Under the pieces are notes generated by a model. That model worked only from the letters and a program-made list of their open reading frames with translations, had not been told where the DNA came from and searched no databases. From the NCBI GenBank assembly GCA_945861565.1, contig CAMAUY010000020.1, forward strand, positions 1 through 63,128: 63,128 nt of DNA. Direction: 5' to 3'. Below are positions 9,292-19,807 of the stretch, piece by piece. Made by a program: the position numbers and the translations under genes. The DNA comes from Akkermansia muciniphila. GTDB taxonomy: Bacteria; Verrucomicrobiota; Verrucomicrobiia; Limisphaerales; UBA9464. Each line of letters starts with the position of its first letter. The first letter of the stretch is position 1.

Positions 9292-9628
9292 GGTGAGTGG
9301 GTGGTTAAGTGTTGAGGCTTAGACTTTCCGGCGCGCAGTTTCTTCCGTGAAGGGCGGGAGTGGAGGACGTGGGTTCATATAATGAAGCAAAGTGACCGTT
9401 TTCCTTTCGGGCGGTGGGCATCCGCAAAATGGCGGTTGGCATTCTGAGGGCGGCGTGGCATTCAGGGAAAGGTGCAACACGATCCGGCTGACGAATGGCA
9501 GGACGGGTTCGAATTGGCACCGTTGAATCGCCGGCGTGAGAATAGGGGCGTTTGCCGATCAGACGTACCCCTCACTCCGGCGGAATCAGACCGGAAAAAT
9601 CAAACCCTTATCCCTTCAGGAGTTGCGA
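9292..9628. other. Intergenic region, divergent, no gene seen
   Basis: These 337 bases separate two divergent genes and must hold both promoters. I see no convincing open frame. A ribosome binding site CAGGAG lies 7-12 bases before the ATG at 9629. I found no repeat shared with the rest of the window. Confidence 0.5.
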
Positions 9629-11041
9629 ATGAATCGATTCGTCCTTGGTCGTCGTATGCTGAGTGTCATCGCCGGCGCTTGCCTCGCGAGCGAGTTAGCG
9701 TTTGCCGAGGGGAATGACACTCCCTCCGTCGCTAACCTCAAAGTCGGCGCCGCGGCGGTGGAACTGCGTAGCGATGACGCGTTGCCCATCGCGGGTGGGA
9801 TCGGACCCGGGAAGGCAACCGGGCAGGACGGAATGCTCCGGGCGGTAGCCACGGTCGTTCAGGGGCCGCCGAACGGGACGCGCGTGGCGATCGTGGCGTT
9901 GGACATCCTGATGATCCGTCGCGACTACCTCGACGCCGCCGCGAAGGAGATTGAGCAGCGGACGGGCATCCCGTTTAACAACGTGATTATCAACTGCACG
10001 CATACGCATCACGCGCCATCGACCGTGAAGATCCACGGCTACGATGTGATTTCGGAATTCGCCACACAGGTGAAGAACGCCGTGGTCGAGGCGGTCGTCA
10101 AGGCCAACGAGAAGCTCGCAACGTCGCCGCCGACCACGATGCTCTTCGTGATGGGGCGCGAGGCCACCGTCGGACAGAACAGCCGCATGGAATTGCGCGA
10201 CGGGACGATCTCCTGGGGTATCCACCCTGGGGACGAGATGCGGCCCACCGGGCCCTTCGATGCGGATTTTCCGGTCCTGGCATTCAAGGGCACCGACCGG
10301 AAACTGGCGGCGGTCCTCTTCGGCCATTCTACCCACACGATCGGCACCCGGACGATGGGCCGCCGGTCCCCTGCGTTTTACGGGTTGGCCGCGCAAACCT
10401 TCGAGCAGGAAACCGGGGCCGTTACCACGTTTATCGAGGGAGCGTCGGGTTCGACGCACCTCTGGCGGATCGACGGCCTGGGCTTCCCGCAGGTGTGGAT
10501 CGAAGCCGAACGACGCATTCTTAACGCGGTTCGATACCATGTTGATCAGGCTCCGGTGGTGCCTGTAAGCCGGATCGCGTCGATCAAGCGTGAAGTCACG
10601 GTCACCGTGCGGCGGTTCGACGAAGCGGTGGCGCATAAGGCCGTCGTTGACTATTGCACGAAGCACACTCCCGCGCCGCATCACGAGAAGACGATCGCCA
10701 TTTTCAAACAGATGCGAGATGAACTGGCCCCTTTCCAGGGCGAGGAGCGCAAGACGTGGATCAGCGCCACGCGCATCGGGGATGTGGCGATTGTCGGGGT
10801 GCCCGCCGAGTTCTTCACGCAACTCGGGCGCGACATCAAGGAGCGCAGCCCATTCAAGGGCAAGACCGTTATCGCCGAGTTGGCCAACGATTACGTCGGG
10901 TACGTCGGCAACGCCGATGCCTACCGCCTCGGCGGCTACCAACTCTGGATGGGCCACCACTCCTGGACCGAGCGCGGCACCGGGGAGCGGTTCGTTGATG
11001 CGGCCATCCAGCTGCTCAACGAGCTCTATGCCCAGAACTGA
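9629..11041 (+). CDS. Secreted neutral/alkaline ceramidase-like hydrolase
   Basis: This 470-residue protein has a signal peptide (MLSVIAGACLASELAFA). It matches the N-terminal catalytic domain of neutral ceramidases, which is common as a stand-alone protein in planctomycetes and Verrucomicrobia. CTHTHHAP near residue 125 and FGHSTHTIG near 230 supply candidate zinc ligands. IEGASGSTHLW near 270 occupies the place of the nucleophile loop, although the classical GDVSPN is not present. ADAYRLGGYQLW lies near the end. ATG 9629 is chosen because of the CAGGAG site and the signal peptide; an in-frame start at 9536 lacks both. True ceramide hydrolysis is unproven: many such proteins have unknown amide or lipid substrates. 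Confidence 0.8.
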   Translation: MNRFVLGRRMLSVIAGACLASELAFAEGNDTPSVANLKVGAAAVELRSDDALPIAGGIGPGKATGQDGMLRAVATVVQGPPNGTRVAIVALDILMIRRDYLDAAAKEIEQRTGIPFNNVIINCTHTHHAPSTVKIHGYDVISEFATQVKNAVVEAVVKANEKLATSPPTTMLFVMGREATVGQNSRMELRDGTISWGIHPGDEMRPTGPFDADFPVLAFKGTDRKLAAVLFGHSTHTIGTRTMGRRSPAFYGLAAQTFEQETGAVTTFIEGASGSTHLWRIDGLGFPQVWIEAERRILNAVRYHVDQAPVVPVSRIASIKREVTVTVRRFDEAVAHKAVVDYCTKHTPAPHHEKTIAIFKQMRDELAPFQGEERKTWISATRIGDVAIVGVPAEFFTQLGRDIKERSPFKGKTVIAELANDYVGYVGNADAYRLGGYQLWMGHHSWTERGTGERFVDAAIQLLNELYAQN

Positions 11042-11212
11042 TTCGTTCACGATTGGCCGTCACGGTCCCAGCCGGGTGCGCACGCCGTTCTATCTTGAAC
11101 TGCCTTTCCGCAACCGGCGTTAGAGAACGAAGGGCAACATTCGGATGGCGTCATCGAGCGAATGAGCTTTATGCGGCTTGCTTTCGGCGCCGCATTCGGA
11201 TAGCGGTCGAGC

Positions 11213-12073
11213 ATGTTCGCAATCGCCCTGATACGGGTCTGGCAGACCCGCGAATTCGTGCCCTCCCGAAGTGACGGTGGTGGAGGGCGAAGCCCCCGGG
11301 CGGCGAGGCAGAAGAGGAACCCACCTCATCGACCCCAAGCGGCCGGCCAGGGGGCCCGGTGCGGCTTTACCCTGATTGAACTCCTCGTGGTCATCGCCAT
11401 CATCGCCATCCTGGCGGGCATGTTGCTCCCGGCACTGGGTCGAGCCAAGTCGAAGGCAGGTCAGACCCGGTGCGCGAGCAACCAGCACCAGATCGGCCTA
11501 GCCTACGCCATGTACGCGGATGACTCATCGGAGTTTTATCCGCAGCAGTGGGGCTGGGGCGCCGGTGGCGGCCAGAAAGGTACCTATAAGCTCGACGCCG
11601 GCGTCGCTACGTCCTTCGGTGTCTCCATCGAAACAACCAATCGCCCGCTTTACCGTTACGTCGGCACCCCGGAACTCTTCCGGTGTCCGGCGGACAAGGG
11701 GGACGAGGAATACAACGCGAAGCATTGCTTTAAGGAGTATGGCAACAGTTACCTCATTCAATTCCAGCACGATTCATTCCGGGTACGGCACGTCGCGGGC
11801 GATCTAAAAGCGACCAAGGGCACCTATGAATGGACCTCGATCAAAGCCTCCGAGGTGGCCTTGGCGGCCTCCAGCAAAATTATTCAGGGAGACTGGCACT
11901 GGCATGCGAATCGCGACATCAATGATCCCCGCAGCGTCTGGCACAACTATAAGGGGCGCGCACGTTACAACATGCTTTTCGGCGATGGCCACGTTGAGTT
12001 CTTCCAGTTTCCCAAGGAGACACCGACCTGGATTTTCGATCCCAAACCCGATCCAAAGTTCCGCTGGTGGTGA
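11213..12073 (+). CDS. Pseudopilin-like protein, Trp-Trp C-terminal subfamily
   Basis: This 286-residue protein has a prepilin helix [20 protein letters not shown] at residues 50-69, preceded by an unusually long 51-residue leader. No in-frame ATG lies closer, so the true start may be a non-ATG codon further in. The soluble domain shares with 43007-43747 and 52295-53068 a PLYRYVG-like block, [25 protein letters not shown] and H-X13-DG ([17 protein letters not shown]). It ends in PDPKFRWW, with the two Trp as the last residues. It follows the ceramidase-like gene by 171 bases. It is likely membrane-anchored by its N-terminal helix. Confidence 0.8.
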   Translation: MFAIALIRVWQTREFVPSRSDGGGGRSPRAARQKRNPPHRPQAAGQGARCGFTLIELLVVIAIIAILAGMLLPALGRAKSKAGQTRCASNQHQIGLAYAMYADDSSEFYPQQWGWGAGGGQKGTYKLDAGVATSFGVSIETTNRPLYRYVGTPELFRCPADKGDEEYNAKHCFKEYGNSYLIQFQHDSFRVRHVAGDLKATKGTYEWTSIKASEVALAASSKIIQGDWHWHANRDINDPRSVWHNYKGRARYNMLFGDGHVEFFQFPKETPTWIFDPKPDPKFRWW

Positions 12074-12301
12074 ACCGCTGCCAGCGGGGCGGACGGGTGA
12101 GACGCAGGCGTTCCTTCCCTTCCGGGTCTGGCCTCTTCTGAAATCACGACATGTTCTGCAGCGCACAACGCTGGTCCCGATCCAGGGATCGATCCGAACC
12201 CCAGCACCCGTGCAATCAGCAGGGTGGCGTTAGGAAATGGGCACCGCGTTAAGTACCTGGGACATCGTCTGAGAGACCGTTCAAAAATTTGCAACCGGCT
12301 C

Positions 12302-13753
12302 TTAGGCGATGATTTCCCGGATGGGCGTTCCGTGATCAATGGCGAGGCGCTTGCGGCCCGGGACTTCCAGCTTGCGCGAATCGAGCCCCAGTTGGTGGAG
12401 AATGGTGGCATGGATATCGGTGACATAGTGTCGATCCTCGACGGCATGGAAACCCAATTCATCCGTCGCGCCATGAACGACTCCGCGTTTCAAGCCGCCA
12501 CCCGCCATCCACACAGTGAACCCAAAGATATGGTGGTCCCGACCGTCGGAACTTTGTGACCCCGGTGTTCGACCGAACTCGCTGGCAAAAATCACCAACG
12601 TTTCGTCGAGCAGACCGCGCTGTTCGAGGTCTGTCAACAAACCGGCGATGGGTTGGTCGACGGCCAAAGCGTTCGTCGAGTGATTGGCCTTGAGCGCGCT
12701 GTGTGCATCCCACGCGCCCGCCCCCCCGCCCCCGTGTTGAATCTGGACGAACCGTACACCCCGCTCGACAAACCGCCGGGCGGCGAGGAGTTGTTGAGCG
12801 AAGTCGCGACAGTGCGGCAAGTCGACGCCATAGAGGGCTTTGGTTTCGGCGGATTCGCGGGAGAAGTCGAGGACATCCGGCACCGACATCTGCATTCGGT
12901 AGGCAAGTTCATAGGACGCCACCCGTGCGGCAAGAGTGGGATCCTGCGGATACTCGACTCCGCTGAGGGCATTCAATTCCCGGATGAGATCCAATCCCAC
13001 GGCGTGGGCGTGCGGTGTGAACGCCCGTTCGGGTTTACCGTATTCGAGCGGATTGGCCGGGTCGATTCGCAACGGGACGGCATCGTGAACCGGACCCAAA
13101 TATTGCCCATCCCGCTTGTTCCAATACTCTCTTGTGCCGATCGAAATGAATTGGGGTAGATTCTGATTGAGCGAGCCCAGCCCATAATGAACCCAGGCTC
13201 CGAGCGTCGGGAATTCGCCATCCAGGCTGTTCCGGCCCGTATGAAACTGGGTTTGGGCGCCATGGTTGCTGTCCGTGGTCCACAGCGAACGGACGATCGC
13301 CAAACGATCCACGTTGCGGGCGATGTGCGGGAACCAGTCGCTCACCTCCGCTCCGCTCTGTCCGTGCCGTTTGAAGCCCACCTGCAGCGGGTACAAAACA
13401 CTACGCTGTTCGGCATTCATGGCGAACGAACGTTCGATGGCGAGCTTCCGGGAGTTTTGCACTTCGGCAAAGGGCGTCTCAGAAATCTTCTTCCCGGCAT
13501 ACTTGGTGAGCATGGGCTTCGGGTCGAAGCTCTCCATTTGGCTCACTCCGCCGTTCATGAAGAGCCAGATCACACTCTTGGCCTTTGGGGCATAATGCGG
13601 TTGCCCGTTCGGAGGGATCCAGGCCGCGGCTCGGGCCAGTCCCTCACGTTCCAACATTGCGCCCAAGGCCAGACCCGTGAACCCCATGCCCATGTCGGCG
13701 AGGAAGGTGCGGCGCGATACCGCGGGTTGATTCGTTTGGTATCGAGTGTTCAT
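12302..13753 (-). CDS. DUF1501 protein, Tat-exported
   Basis: This 483-residue protein starts with a twin-arginine signal ([21 protein letters not shown]). It has the features of DUF1501: a sulfatase/alkaline-phosphatase-like fold with [52 protein letters not shown] and [17 protein letters not shown]. It lies 17 bases downstream of a PSD1 protein; this PSD1-DUF1501 pairing is common in planctomycetes and Verrucomicrobia. The family function is not experimentally known; an exported hydrolase working with the haem protein is an inference. ATG at 13753. Confidence 0.88.
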   Translation of the reverse strand: MNTRYQTNQPAVSRRTFLADMGMGFTGLALGAMLEREGLARAAAWIPPNGQPHYAPKAKSVIWLFMNGGVSQMESFDPKPMLTKYAGKKISETPFAEVQNSRKLAIERSFAMNAEQRSVLYPLQVGFKRHGQSGAEVSDWFPHIARNVDRLAIVRSLWTTDSNHGAQTQFHTGRNSLDGEFPTLGAWVHYGLGSLNQNLPQFISIGTREYWNKRDGQYLGPVHDAVPLRIDPANPLEYGKPERAFTPHAHAVGLDLIRELNALSGVEYPQDPTLAARVASYELAYRMQMSVPDVLDFSRESAETKALYGVDLPHCRDFAQQLLAARRFVERGVRFVQIQHGGGGAGAWDAHSALKANHSTNALAVDQPIAGLLTDLEQRGLLDETLVIFASEFGRTPGSQSSDGRDHHIFGFTVWMAGGGLKRGVVHGATDELGFHAVEDRHYVTDIHATILHQLGLDSRKLEVPGRKRLAIDHGTPIREIIA

Positions 13754-13770
13754 ATGTCTCTTGGCTGACC

Positions 13771-16575
13771 CTAGCGGAGCGTAACAAAATCGTTTTGGTT
13801 AAGCAAAGCCCACAGCAAATGAACGCGAGCACCGTCTTCCCGAGCTTCGCTCCCGGGCGTCGTCCCCTCTGTCCGCCAGGCGCGGAGCGCTTTTAGACTC
13901 GCCGCCATTTGGCCTGCGTTCACCGGCAGGCCGAGCACGGTGCGAAACGCGTCGCGTACAAACTCGGAATCCTCCATGAAATGAGAACGGTCCGAAGTTC
14001 CGTTCCTGGAAATTCGGGTCGTGATCAAACCGGCGGCATCGTGAACAAACGCGCTGTTGGAAAGGGCTAACGCCTGCTGCGGAACAATGCTCTGCTCGCG
14101 CTGATAACATTCAACCACACCCGCCTCGTCGAACGTCGTCAGAAACAAATTCCGCTCGTTGTTCGAATGGAAAAAATACAGGCTGCGGCGCTTGGAGTCC
14201 GCTTGGTTCCCCGGCGGGACTGGGGGTCCGCCCCGCGTCGGGTCGAGAGTGCCCGCCAGAGCCAGCAGGGAATCTCGCACCACTTCCGCTTCGAGACGGA
14301 TGGGGGTGCGCCGCCACCAGTACCGATTGTCCGGATCCTTGATCATGGCCGCTTCGCCGCCCTTCAGGGAAGACGACATGCGGTAGGCAGCTGACGTCAC
14401 GATTAATCGATGCAGATGCTTGAGACTCCACCCGCTCTCGATCAACTCGGATGCCAACCAGTCGAGTAATTCAGGATGGTTCGGGGTCTGCCCCTTGCGA
14501 CCGAACTCAAAGACCGGCGACACCAGAGGTGTCCCCATGTGGCGGGTCCAGAGGTGGTTGACTGCGACACGAGCCGTGAGCGGGTTCCGACCATCCGTGA
14601 TCCAGTCCGCCAGCGCCGTGCGCCGGCCCGTGCTCGTCGGCGGAAACTCGAAGCCCGGATCATCCCGGTCCGGGTGGATAAACCGGGTGGTCGTCCATTT
14701 CGCACCGGCCAGCCGGACATAGGTATCGCCCGACTTGATCGGTGCGTCGAGCATCTCGATCGCTTTCTCAAGCGATTCCCCGGCCAAACACACTTCTTTT
14801 TCGGCGGCCTGCTTCCGATCGGCGGCAGCATGTGATTCGCGCCATTCCGCCGCAGCCAGCGCGTGCCGCGCTTTCGCACAAGCCACTTCGCGTTCGGCGC
14901 GTATCGCCGCGGCAGTGCTTTCCACTTTCGTGATAGCCAGCCGCGAGTTGGTCGACCTGTCATCCGCGTCAGCAACAGCCCACGTCGCCCGCATCGCTGC
15001 GCCGCGGCGTTCGACCGACGCGTATTCGGCCCGCGCCACCGCAGCTGCCAACTCGGCCATCTCAGCCCGCTCACGGTGCGATACTGTCTGCGTCGAAGGT
15101 TCCCCGGCAATGGGTCCGGACTCCCGCACCTTACCGGCTGCCTCCTCGGCGGCGCGCAACTCTCGACGCGCCCGATCCGAATGGGCGTCCAGTATCCAGG
15201 GACGGCGTTCGGGTTGCCAGGCTTGCGTCGGGAGTTGAACAGAATGGATCGTCAGGTCTTTGAAGGCGAGGAACGTGGGCACGCCCGGGATCATCGTTTC
15301 GGATTTGTCCGGCTGGGTCTCAAGTCCCCGGACAAACCGGTAGGTTGGAGTCTCGAGCCGCGCGTCAAAGGCACGGGGCAAACCGTCACGCGATAGATCA
15401 GTTTCGCCGGGCACCATGTCCAGTCGGACCTGGTACGGCTCGAAGAACGCCCGCATTCGATAGAAGTCCTTTTGCGCGATGGGATCGTACTTGTGGTCAT
15501 GGCATTTCGCGCAGTTCAGGCTCAAGCCGAGAAAGCCCTTGCCCACATGCTCCACCGTTTCCTCCAGCCAACGATCGCGGTTAAAGAGGAAATAGTTCCT
15601 GGCCAGAAATCCGGTCGCGCGCAACTTGTCCGGGTCGTCCGGGTGCGACTCGTCCGCCGCGAGCATCAGGCGAACCATCTCATCATAGGGCGTATCGGCA
15701 TTCAGCGATTCGACAATCCAATCGCGCCAGTGCCAGATGTGCTTTTGGCTGTTGCGCAGTTCTTGTCCCAGTCCCCACCAGTCGCTGTACCGCCAGACAT
15801 CCATCCAGTGCCGAGCCCAGCGCTCCCCATGCCGCGGATCATTCAACAGCCGCGCAACCGTTCGTTCGTATCCGCCAGGGGCCGAATCCTCGACGAACGC
15901 TCCGATTTCGTCCGGAGTCGGCGGAAGCCCCACGAGATCCATGTAAAGACGCCGCAGCAAAACGGAGTCGGGAGCTTGCGACTGAGGCACCAACCCTTGT
16001 TGTTCGTGCTTCTGGGAAAGAAAGGCATCGATGGGATTCTTCACCCAAGACCGATGGGTCACGGCGGGAAGAGGCGGGCGTACACACGGACGAAACGCCC
16101 AGTGGTCTTTGGGATCCGTCTCCGGCTGCTCATCAGCCGGTCCCCGCGCACCCGCGGCGATCCAGCGGCGGAGGAGACCGACCTCATCCTCCGACAAGGC
16201 TTCACCCTCGTGCTCGGGCGGCATTCGTTCATCAAGATTTGTTTGGGCGACACGCTCCACCAGGAGGCTTTGTTCCGCATCCCCCGATCGGATCGCCGGA
16301 CCCGATTTGCCCCCCTCGAGGATGCCGCGGACGGTGTCCAGCCGCAGTCGGGCCTTTTGCTTGAGTGCACCGTGACATCCCGTGCACCTGGATTGGAGCA
16401 AGGGCTTGATCTCCTTCAAATAGTCCGGGCCGTCCCCAACCATTTTGCAAAGGAGCAGGGGGAGTGTGAACACCAAACCCATTGCCAATGCCAATACCGA
16501 CGGCGTACTCACCGCGGAGCACACCGTACCCAGGCGCCTCGGGTTGGATCCTTCCGCTGATCGACAGACATTCAT
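13771..16575 (-). CDS. PSD1 / planctomycete cytochrome C, DUF1549 and DUF1553 protein
   Basis: This is a protein of about 934 residues. After an N-terminal hydrophobic segment ([18 protein letters not shown]) comes a c-type haem site CTGCHG near residue 65 followed by [11 protein letters not shown], the planctomycete cytochrome C domain. DUF1549 runs from [19 protein letters not shown] to a second haem-like motif [11 protein letters not shown] near residue 355. DUF1553 is C-terminal ([38 protein letters not shown]). A helical, Ala/Glu/Arg-rich stretch of about 130 residues in the middle may be a coiled coil. I prefer ATG 16575 to the open start at 16710, because the extra 45 residues show no signal. 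The DUF1501 partner starts 17 bases downstream. Confidence 0.85.
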   Translation of the reverse strand: MNVCRSAEGSNPRRLGTVCSAVSTPSVLALAMGLVFTLPLLLCKMVGDGPDYLKEIKPLLQSRCTGCHGALKQKARLRLDTVRGILEGGKSGPAIRSGDAEQSLLVERVAQTNLDERMPPEHEGEALSEDEVGLLRRWIAAGARGPADEQPETDPKDHWAFRPCVRPPLPAVTHRSWVKNPIDAFLSQKHEQQGLVPQSQAPDSVLLRRLYMDLVGLPPTPDEIGAFVEDSAPGGYERTVARLLNDPRHGERWARHWMDVWRYSDWWGLGQELRNSQKHIWHWRDWIVESLNADTPYDEMVRLMLAADESHPDDPDKLRATGFLARNYFLFNRDRWLEETVEHVGKGFLGLSLNCAKCHDHKYDPIAQKDFYRMRAFFEPYQVRLDMVPGETDLSRDGLPRAFDARLETPTYRFVRGLETQPDKSETMIPGVPTFLAFKDLTIHSVQLPTQAWQPERRPWILDAHSDRARRELRAAEEAAGKVRESGPIAGEPSTQTVSHRERAEMAELAAAVARAEYASVERRGAAMRATWAVADADDRSTNSRLAITKVESTAAAIRAEREVACAKARHALAAAEWRESHAAADRKQAAEKEVCLAGESLEKAIEMLDAPIKSGDTYVRLAGAKWTTTRFIHPDRDDPGFEFPPTSTGRRTALADWITDGRNPLTARVAVNHLWTRHMGTPLVSPVFEFGRKGQTPNHPELLDWLASELIESGWSLKHLHRLIVTSAAYRMSSSLKGGEAAMIKDPDNRYWWRRTPIRLEAEVVRDSLLALAGTLDPTRGGPPVPPGNQADSKRRSLYFFHSNNERNLFLTTFDEAGVVECYQREQSIVPQQALALSNSAFVHDAAGLITTRISRNGTSDRSHFMEDSEFVRDAFRTVLGLPVNAGQMAASLKALRAWRTEGTTPGSEAREDGARVHLLWALLNQNDFVTLR

Positions 16576-16677
16576 CGCAGAATTTCGAGCCCGAACGGGT
16601 GCCTGCGGCGGTGGAGCGGCGAAAGGCCGCAAATCCTTGAAGCACGTCGTTCCTGACTTTGGGGATACGATAGTCAC

Positions 16678-18057
16678 GTGGCTTGCCGTAGGAAGAACAT
16701 TTGCCGGCAATTCGTAGGCACCGAGTTAGGGCAAAGTGTGGACGCCCCCAGTCGGGTCGACGGGAGTGCCGTGTACGGGATCGACGTCCGGGTGCCGGGG
16801 ATGCTTCGTGCCGCGATTGCTCGATGTCCGGTATTCGGAGGAAGCGTCAAGTCGGTCGATGATGCGAAGGCGAAGTCCCTTCCTGGAGTTCGAATGGTCG
16901 TCCCGATCGACAGTGGTTCGAATCGTGGCGTGGCCGTGATCGCGGACTCGACGTGGGCGGCGTTGAAAGCCCGCGATGCATTGAAGGTCGAGTGGGAGTT
17001 TGGTCCAAACGAAAAAGTCAGCAGCGCGACTCTCCGGCAATCCTTGCGTGAATCAGCCAAACAGCCGGGGGCGATCGCTCAAAAGATCGGGGATCCTGCG
17101 ACGGCGCTCAAGAACGCCGGCAAGGAGGTGACGGCAGCGTACGAACTTCCGTTTGTTGCCCATGCGACGATGGAACCGATGAATTGCGTGGCCTCGGTCG
17201 AAGCGGGCCGATGTGAAATTTGGGTGCCGACCCAATCCCCGAAAGAGGTTCTCGGGGTCGCGGCCAAACAGACGGGGCTTCCCAAGTCCGCGATCACCGT
17301 AAACACCACGTTGCTCGGGGGCGGCTTTGGAAGACGGTTCGAAACGGATTTCGTCGCGGAGGCGATTCATTTGTCGAAGGCAGCTAAAGCGCCCGTCCAG
17401 GTCGTCTGGACTCGAGAAGACGACATGCGCCATGACTTCTACCGGCCAATCAGCCAGCACGCCTTGCCTGGGGCACTCGACCCCAAGGGAAAGCTCACTG
17501 TCTGGAAGCATCGTGTGGTCGCACCATCGATCAGGAGCCGCGTCTTTGCTGGAGCCATCAAGAATGGTTTGGACGAGGGCGCTGTGGATGCGGCGAAAGA
17601 CATGCCGTATTCGATTCCCAATTTGGAAATCGATTACGTTCTCGTCCAAACCGGCGTGCCGGTCGGGTGGTGGCGGTCTGTTTACGCGTCCCAAAATGCG
17701 TTCGCAGTGGAGTGTTTTCTCGACGAATTGGCGGTGGCCGGCCGTCGGGATCCGTTCGAATTCCGTCGCGAATTATTGTCGAAAAATCCGCGAATGAAAG
17801 CGGTCTTGGAATTAGCCGCGGATCGAGCCGGTTGGGGAACCCCCCCCACCGAACGGTCGCTTTCGAGGAATCGCCTGCTGCGAATCCTTCGGAACGAGGG
17901 TCGCAAAGGTCACAAAGGAGAAAAAAGGCAGGTCCATCAACGGGTCGCGTCTTTGGTGATGATTCACAGCATGGGGGCGCTGTTGGTGAGGGGAAGAATT
18001 TCACCGCCTGCCGGTTGCCCGCTTCATGGGCAGATTAAGGAAACCTCGGGGAAGTAG
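16678..18057 (+). pseudogene. Xanthine dehydrogenase/isoquinoline oxidoreductase large-subunit fragment
   Basis: From about 16720 to 17850 the translation matches the molybdopterin-binding subunit of the xanthine-oxidase family, closest to IorB-type periplasmic enzymes: RVDGSAVYGIDVRVPGMLRA, then AAYELPFVAHATMEPMNC, TTLLGGGFGRRFETDFVAEA and GWWRSVYASQNAFAVE. The family is about 700-750 residues long. Here the N-terminal 200 or so and the C-terminal third, including the second molybdopterin-binding domain, are missing. The frame drifts into unrelated sequence after ADRAGWGTPP. No 2Fe-2S partner subunit is nearby. The 5' break abuts the PSD1 gene and the 3' end overlaps vapC. I call it a remnant; a functional shortened enzyme is very unlikely. 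Confidence 0.85.
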
Positions 18058-18419
18058 GTTTTGTAACGGCCTTGGTCTCGTGTGAGGAGCGGTATTCCAG
18101 CAGCCTTGGCATGGGCGCCGATGAAGAAATCCGAAAGCGGTGCCGCCTTTGCCCCGCCGCGCTGGCGGTAGGTGCGATAAACTTGCGCCGCCAGAAAGAG
18201 GGCTTGGCGAGGCAGTTCCTGATATCGAAAGCCAAAGCGAGCGACCAACTCATCCACCTCGCCGCGGGAATGAGCATGATAACAGAGCTCGGCGTATATC
18301 AGCGGATTGATAACGAGTTCTCCGACGTGTTGGTTGAGTTGGCCACATGCCCACTCTGCCCATACAGGATCTCCGTGGAGTACGTCTGCAATCACATTGG
18401 TATCTACGAGGACGAGCAT
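18024..18419 (-). CDS. vapC: VapC-type PIN-domain toxin
   Basis: This 131-residue PIN ribonuclease has its acidic residues in place: VDTNVIADVL at the N-terminus, AELCYHAHS around residue 45, and LSDFFIGAHAKAAGIPLLTRD near residue 100. Length is normal for VapC. Its start is 4 bases after the antitoxin stop, so the two genes form one operon. By family, it cleaves tRNA or rRNA when released from the antitoxin. The frame looks intact, unlike the other toxin-antitoxin genes near 27 kb. Confidence 0.88.
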   Translation of the reverse strand: MLVLVDTNVIADVLHGDPVWAEWACGQLNQHVGELVINPLIYAELCYHAHSRGEVDELVARFGFRYQELPRQALFLAAQVYRTYRQRGGAKAAPLSDFFIGAHAKAAGIPLLTRDQGRYKTYFPEVSLICP

Positions 18420-18423
18420 TGCG

Positions 18424-18678
18424 CTAGTCCTCGCTACGCAATTCCCTCATCATCTCATCGGTCGTTCCGCGTCCTTTCCAGAGACCAGCCAGGTGGTCAA
18501 ACTTGCCCTCCGTGTGCGTCGTCGCAGGCGATGTGTCAGACAGGCTGCCACTCTGCACTCCCCGGGCAAGAATCTCTCTGGCCTCCGCTTCCATGGACCG
18601 GCCATGCATGGCGGAACGCACCCGGAGCTTTTGCTTCACGGCTGCGTCCAGATTACGAATTGTCAACGTCGTGCCCAT
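18424..18678 (-). CDS. vapB: VapB/FitA-like ribbon-helix-helix antitoxin
   Basis: This 84-residue protein starts with TTLTIRNLDAAVKQKLRVRS, the beta-strand and helix of a ribbon-helix-helix (Arc/FitA-like) DNA-binding domain, followed by MHGRSMEAEAREIL. The C-terminal half is acidic and probably wraps the toxin. By analogy with FitAB and VapBC systems it should repress its own promoter. A sigma-70-like promoter with a palindrome in its spacer lies directly upstream. Confidence 0.85.
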   Translation of the reverse strand: MGTTLTIRNLDAAVKQKLRVRSAMHGRSMEAEAREILARGVQSGSLSDTSPATTHTEGKFDHLAGLWKGRGTTDEMMRELRSED

Positions 18679-18683
18679 GGCAC

Positions 18684-18712
18684 AATGTAAGCAACGCTAG
18701 CGATGCTGTCAA
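18684..18712 (-). promoter_or_regulatory. Promoter of vapBC, probably leaderless, with candidate operator
   Basis: On the minus strand, TTGACA at 18707-18712 is a perfect -35 box. A 17-base spacer follows, then TACATT at 18684-18689 as the -10 box (4 of 6 to consensus). Only five bases separate the -10 box from the antitoxin ATG, so transcription would start at or next to the start codon. The spacer contains the palindrome CGCTAGCG (18695-18702), a candidate site for the RHH antitoxin. Confidence 0.6.
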
Positions 18713-18855
18713 TGAAGGCATTGGCGATAATCAGTGATCAATTATCTGAAATTGTAACCTCGTAGGGTCAAAAAACTCGAACCTACCGATATTCAACGAT
18801 TTGCAGGGCGATGAGAAGATTGCTCGCAGGCCGTTGGCTCGGTTAAGTCTCGTCG

Positions 18856-19584
18856 ATGAATTGGAAACGAATGCTGGCGACCATCTCCGGTTCGGTTGAT
18901 CAGGAACTCCTCCTGCGCAACGAGTATCTGGTGACGGAGAACCGGATTCTCAAGAACCAGATCAAAGGGCGGTTACAGCTCACGGACCCGGAGCGAATCA
19001 GCTTGGCCGAGATCGGCCTGCGTCTCGGTAGGAAAGCCCTGAAGGAAGTGGCGCAGATTGTTCGACCCGAAACCATTCTTGGCTAGCACCGCAAACTCGT
19101 TGCCATGAAGTTCGACGGATCGAAGAGCCGATCTTCGGTGGGGCGCGCACTGACGGCGCAGGCGAGCGAAGAAATGGTGCTGAAGTTTGCCCGGGAAAAT
19201 CGTAGCTGGGGATACCGGCGGATTGTCGGTGCGCTCAGCAACTTGGGACACGAGATCCGTCATCAGACGATAGCGAACGTCTTGAAGCGACAGGGTCTGT
19301 TGCCGGCACCCGATCGGAAAAAGAGAACCACCTGGCGGGAATTCATCCGTACCCACACCGAGGTTTTGGCTGCCGTGGATTTCTTCACCGCCGAAGTTTG
19401 GACCTCCGCCGGGCTCATCACCTACTACGTGAATCACTTCCACGCGGAGCGAAATCACCAAGGCAAGGGCAACGTGATCCTGTTTCCAGCGCCCGAGGAT
19501 CGGATCGGAGAAATGTCAGGGGATATAAAGACTCGCGAGCGCCTCGGCGGCCTCCTGAAATTCTACTACCGAGCTGCCGCATGA
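18856..19584 (+). pseudogene. Integrase-core (rve) transposase remnant, copy 1
   Basis: One continuous frame carries an N-terminal helical region (NEYLVTENRILKNQIKGRL), an in-frame amber stop at 19084-19086, then HRKLVA, WGYRRIVGALSNLGHEI and the end of an IS3/IS481-like transposase (HFHAERNHQGKGN). Relatives have a Trp at the amber position (TGG to TAG). The core with most DDE residues is deleted: the frame jumps from ITYYV directly to NHFHAER. The 3' region of about 180 bases, including some 25 bases past the stop, is nearly identical to 53562-53749, which marks the element end. It is non-functional. Confidence 0.85.
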
Positions 19585-19807
19585 GTTTGTTGACCATACG
19601 AGAATGGGAGCTCACACTCTCAGATTCTTGCCTTACACCCTTCGGTGGAAAATGACGGAACAAAGTGTTTGTAGACTGTCCCCACAGGCATAGACTCGCC
19701 CGACATCAACACGTCCGATAACGAATGAACTCCAGGGCGCCCGAAGGGCGTCTTGCACCGCTCCGCCAGCGCCCAAATCCGAAACTCCCAACGGCTGGAA
19801 CCGCGCC

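Noticed and set aside
9695-11050. 451-codon minus-strand frame opposite the ceramidase-like gene
   Set aside because: It is Arg/Asp/Val-rich with no domain, and the sense strand has clear catalytic motifs and a ribosome binding site.
15472-16560. 362-codon plus-strand frame opposite PSD1
   Set aside because: It is a shadow of the DUF1549 region, with no signal peptide or motif.
16910-16930. GGTTCGAATC resembling a tRNA T-arm
   Set aside because: It lies inside the molybdoenzyme frame, and no acceptor or anticodon stems can be formed around it. I saw no tRNA or rRNA in the window.
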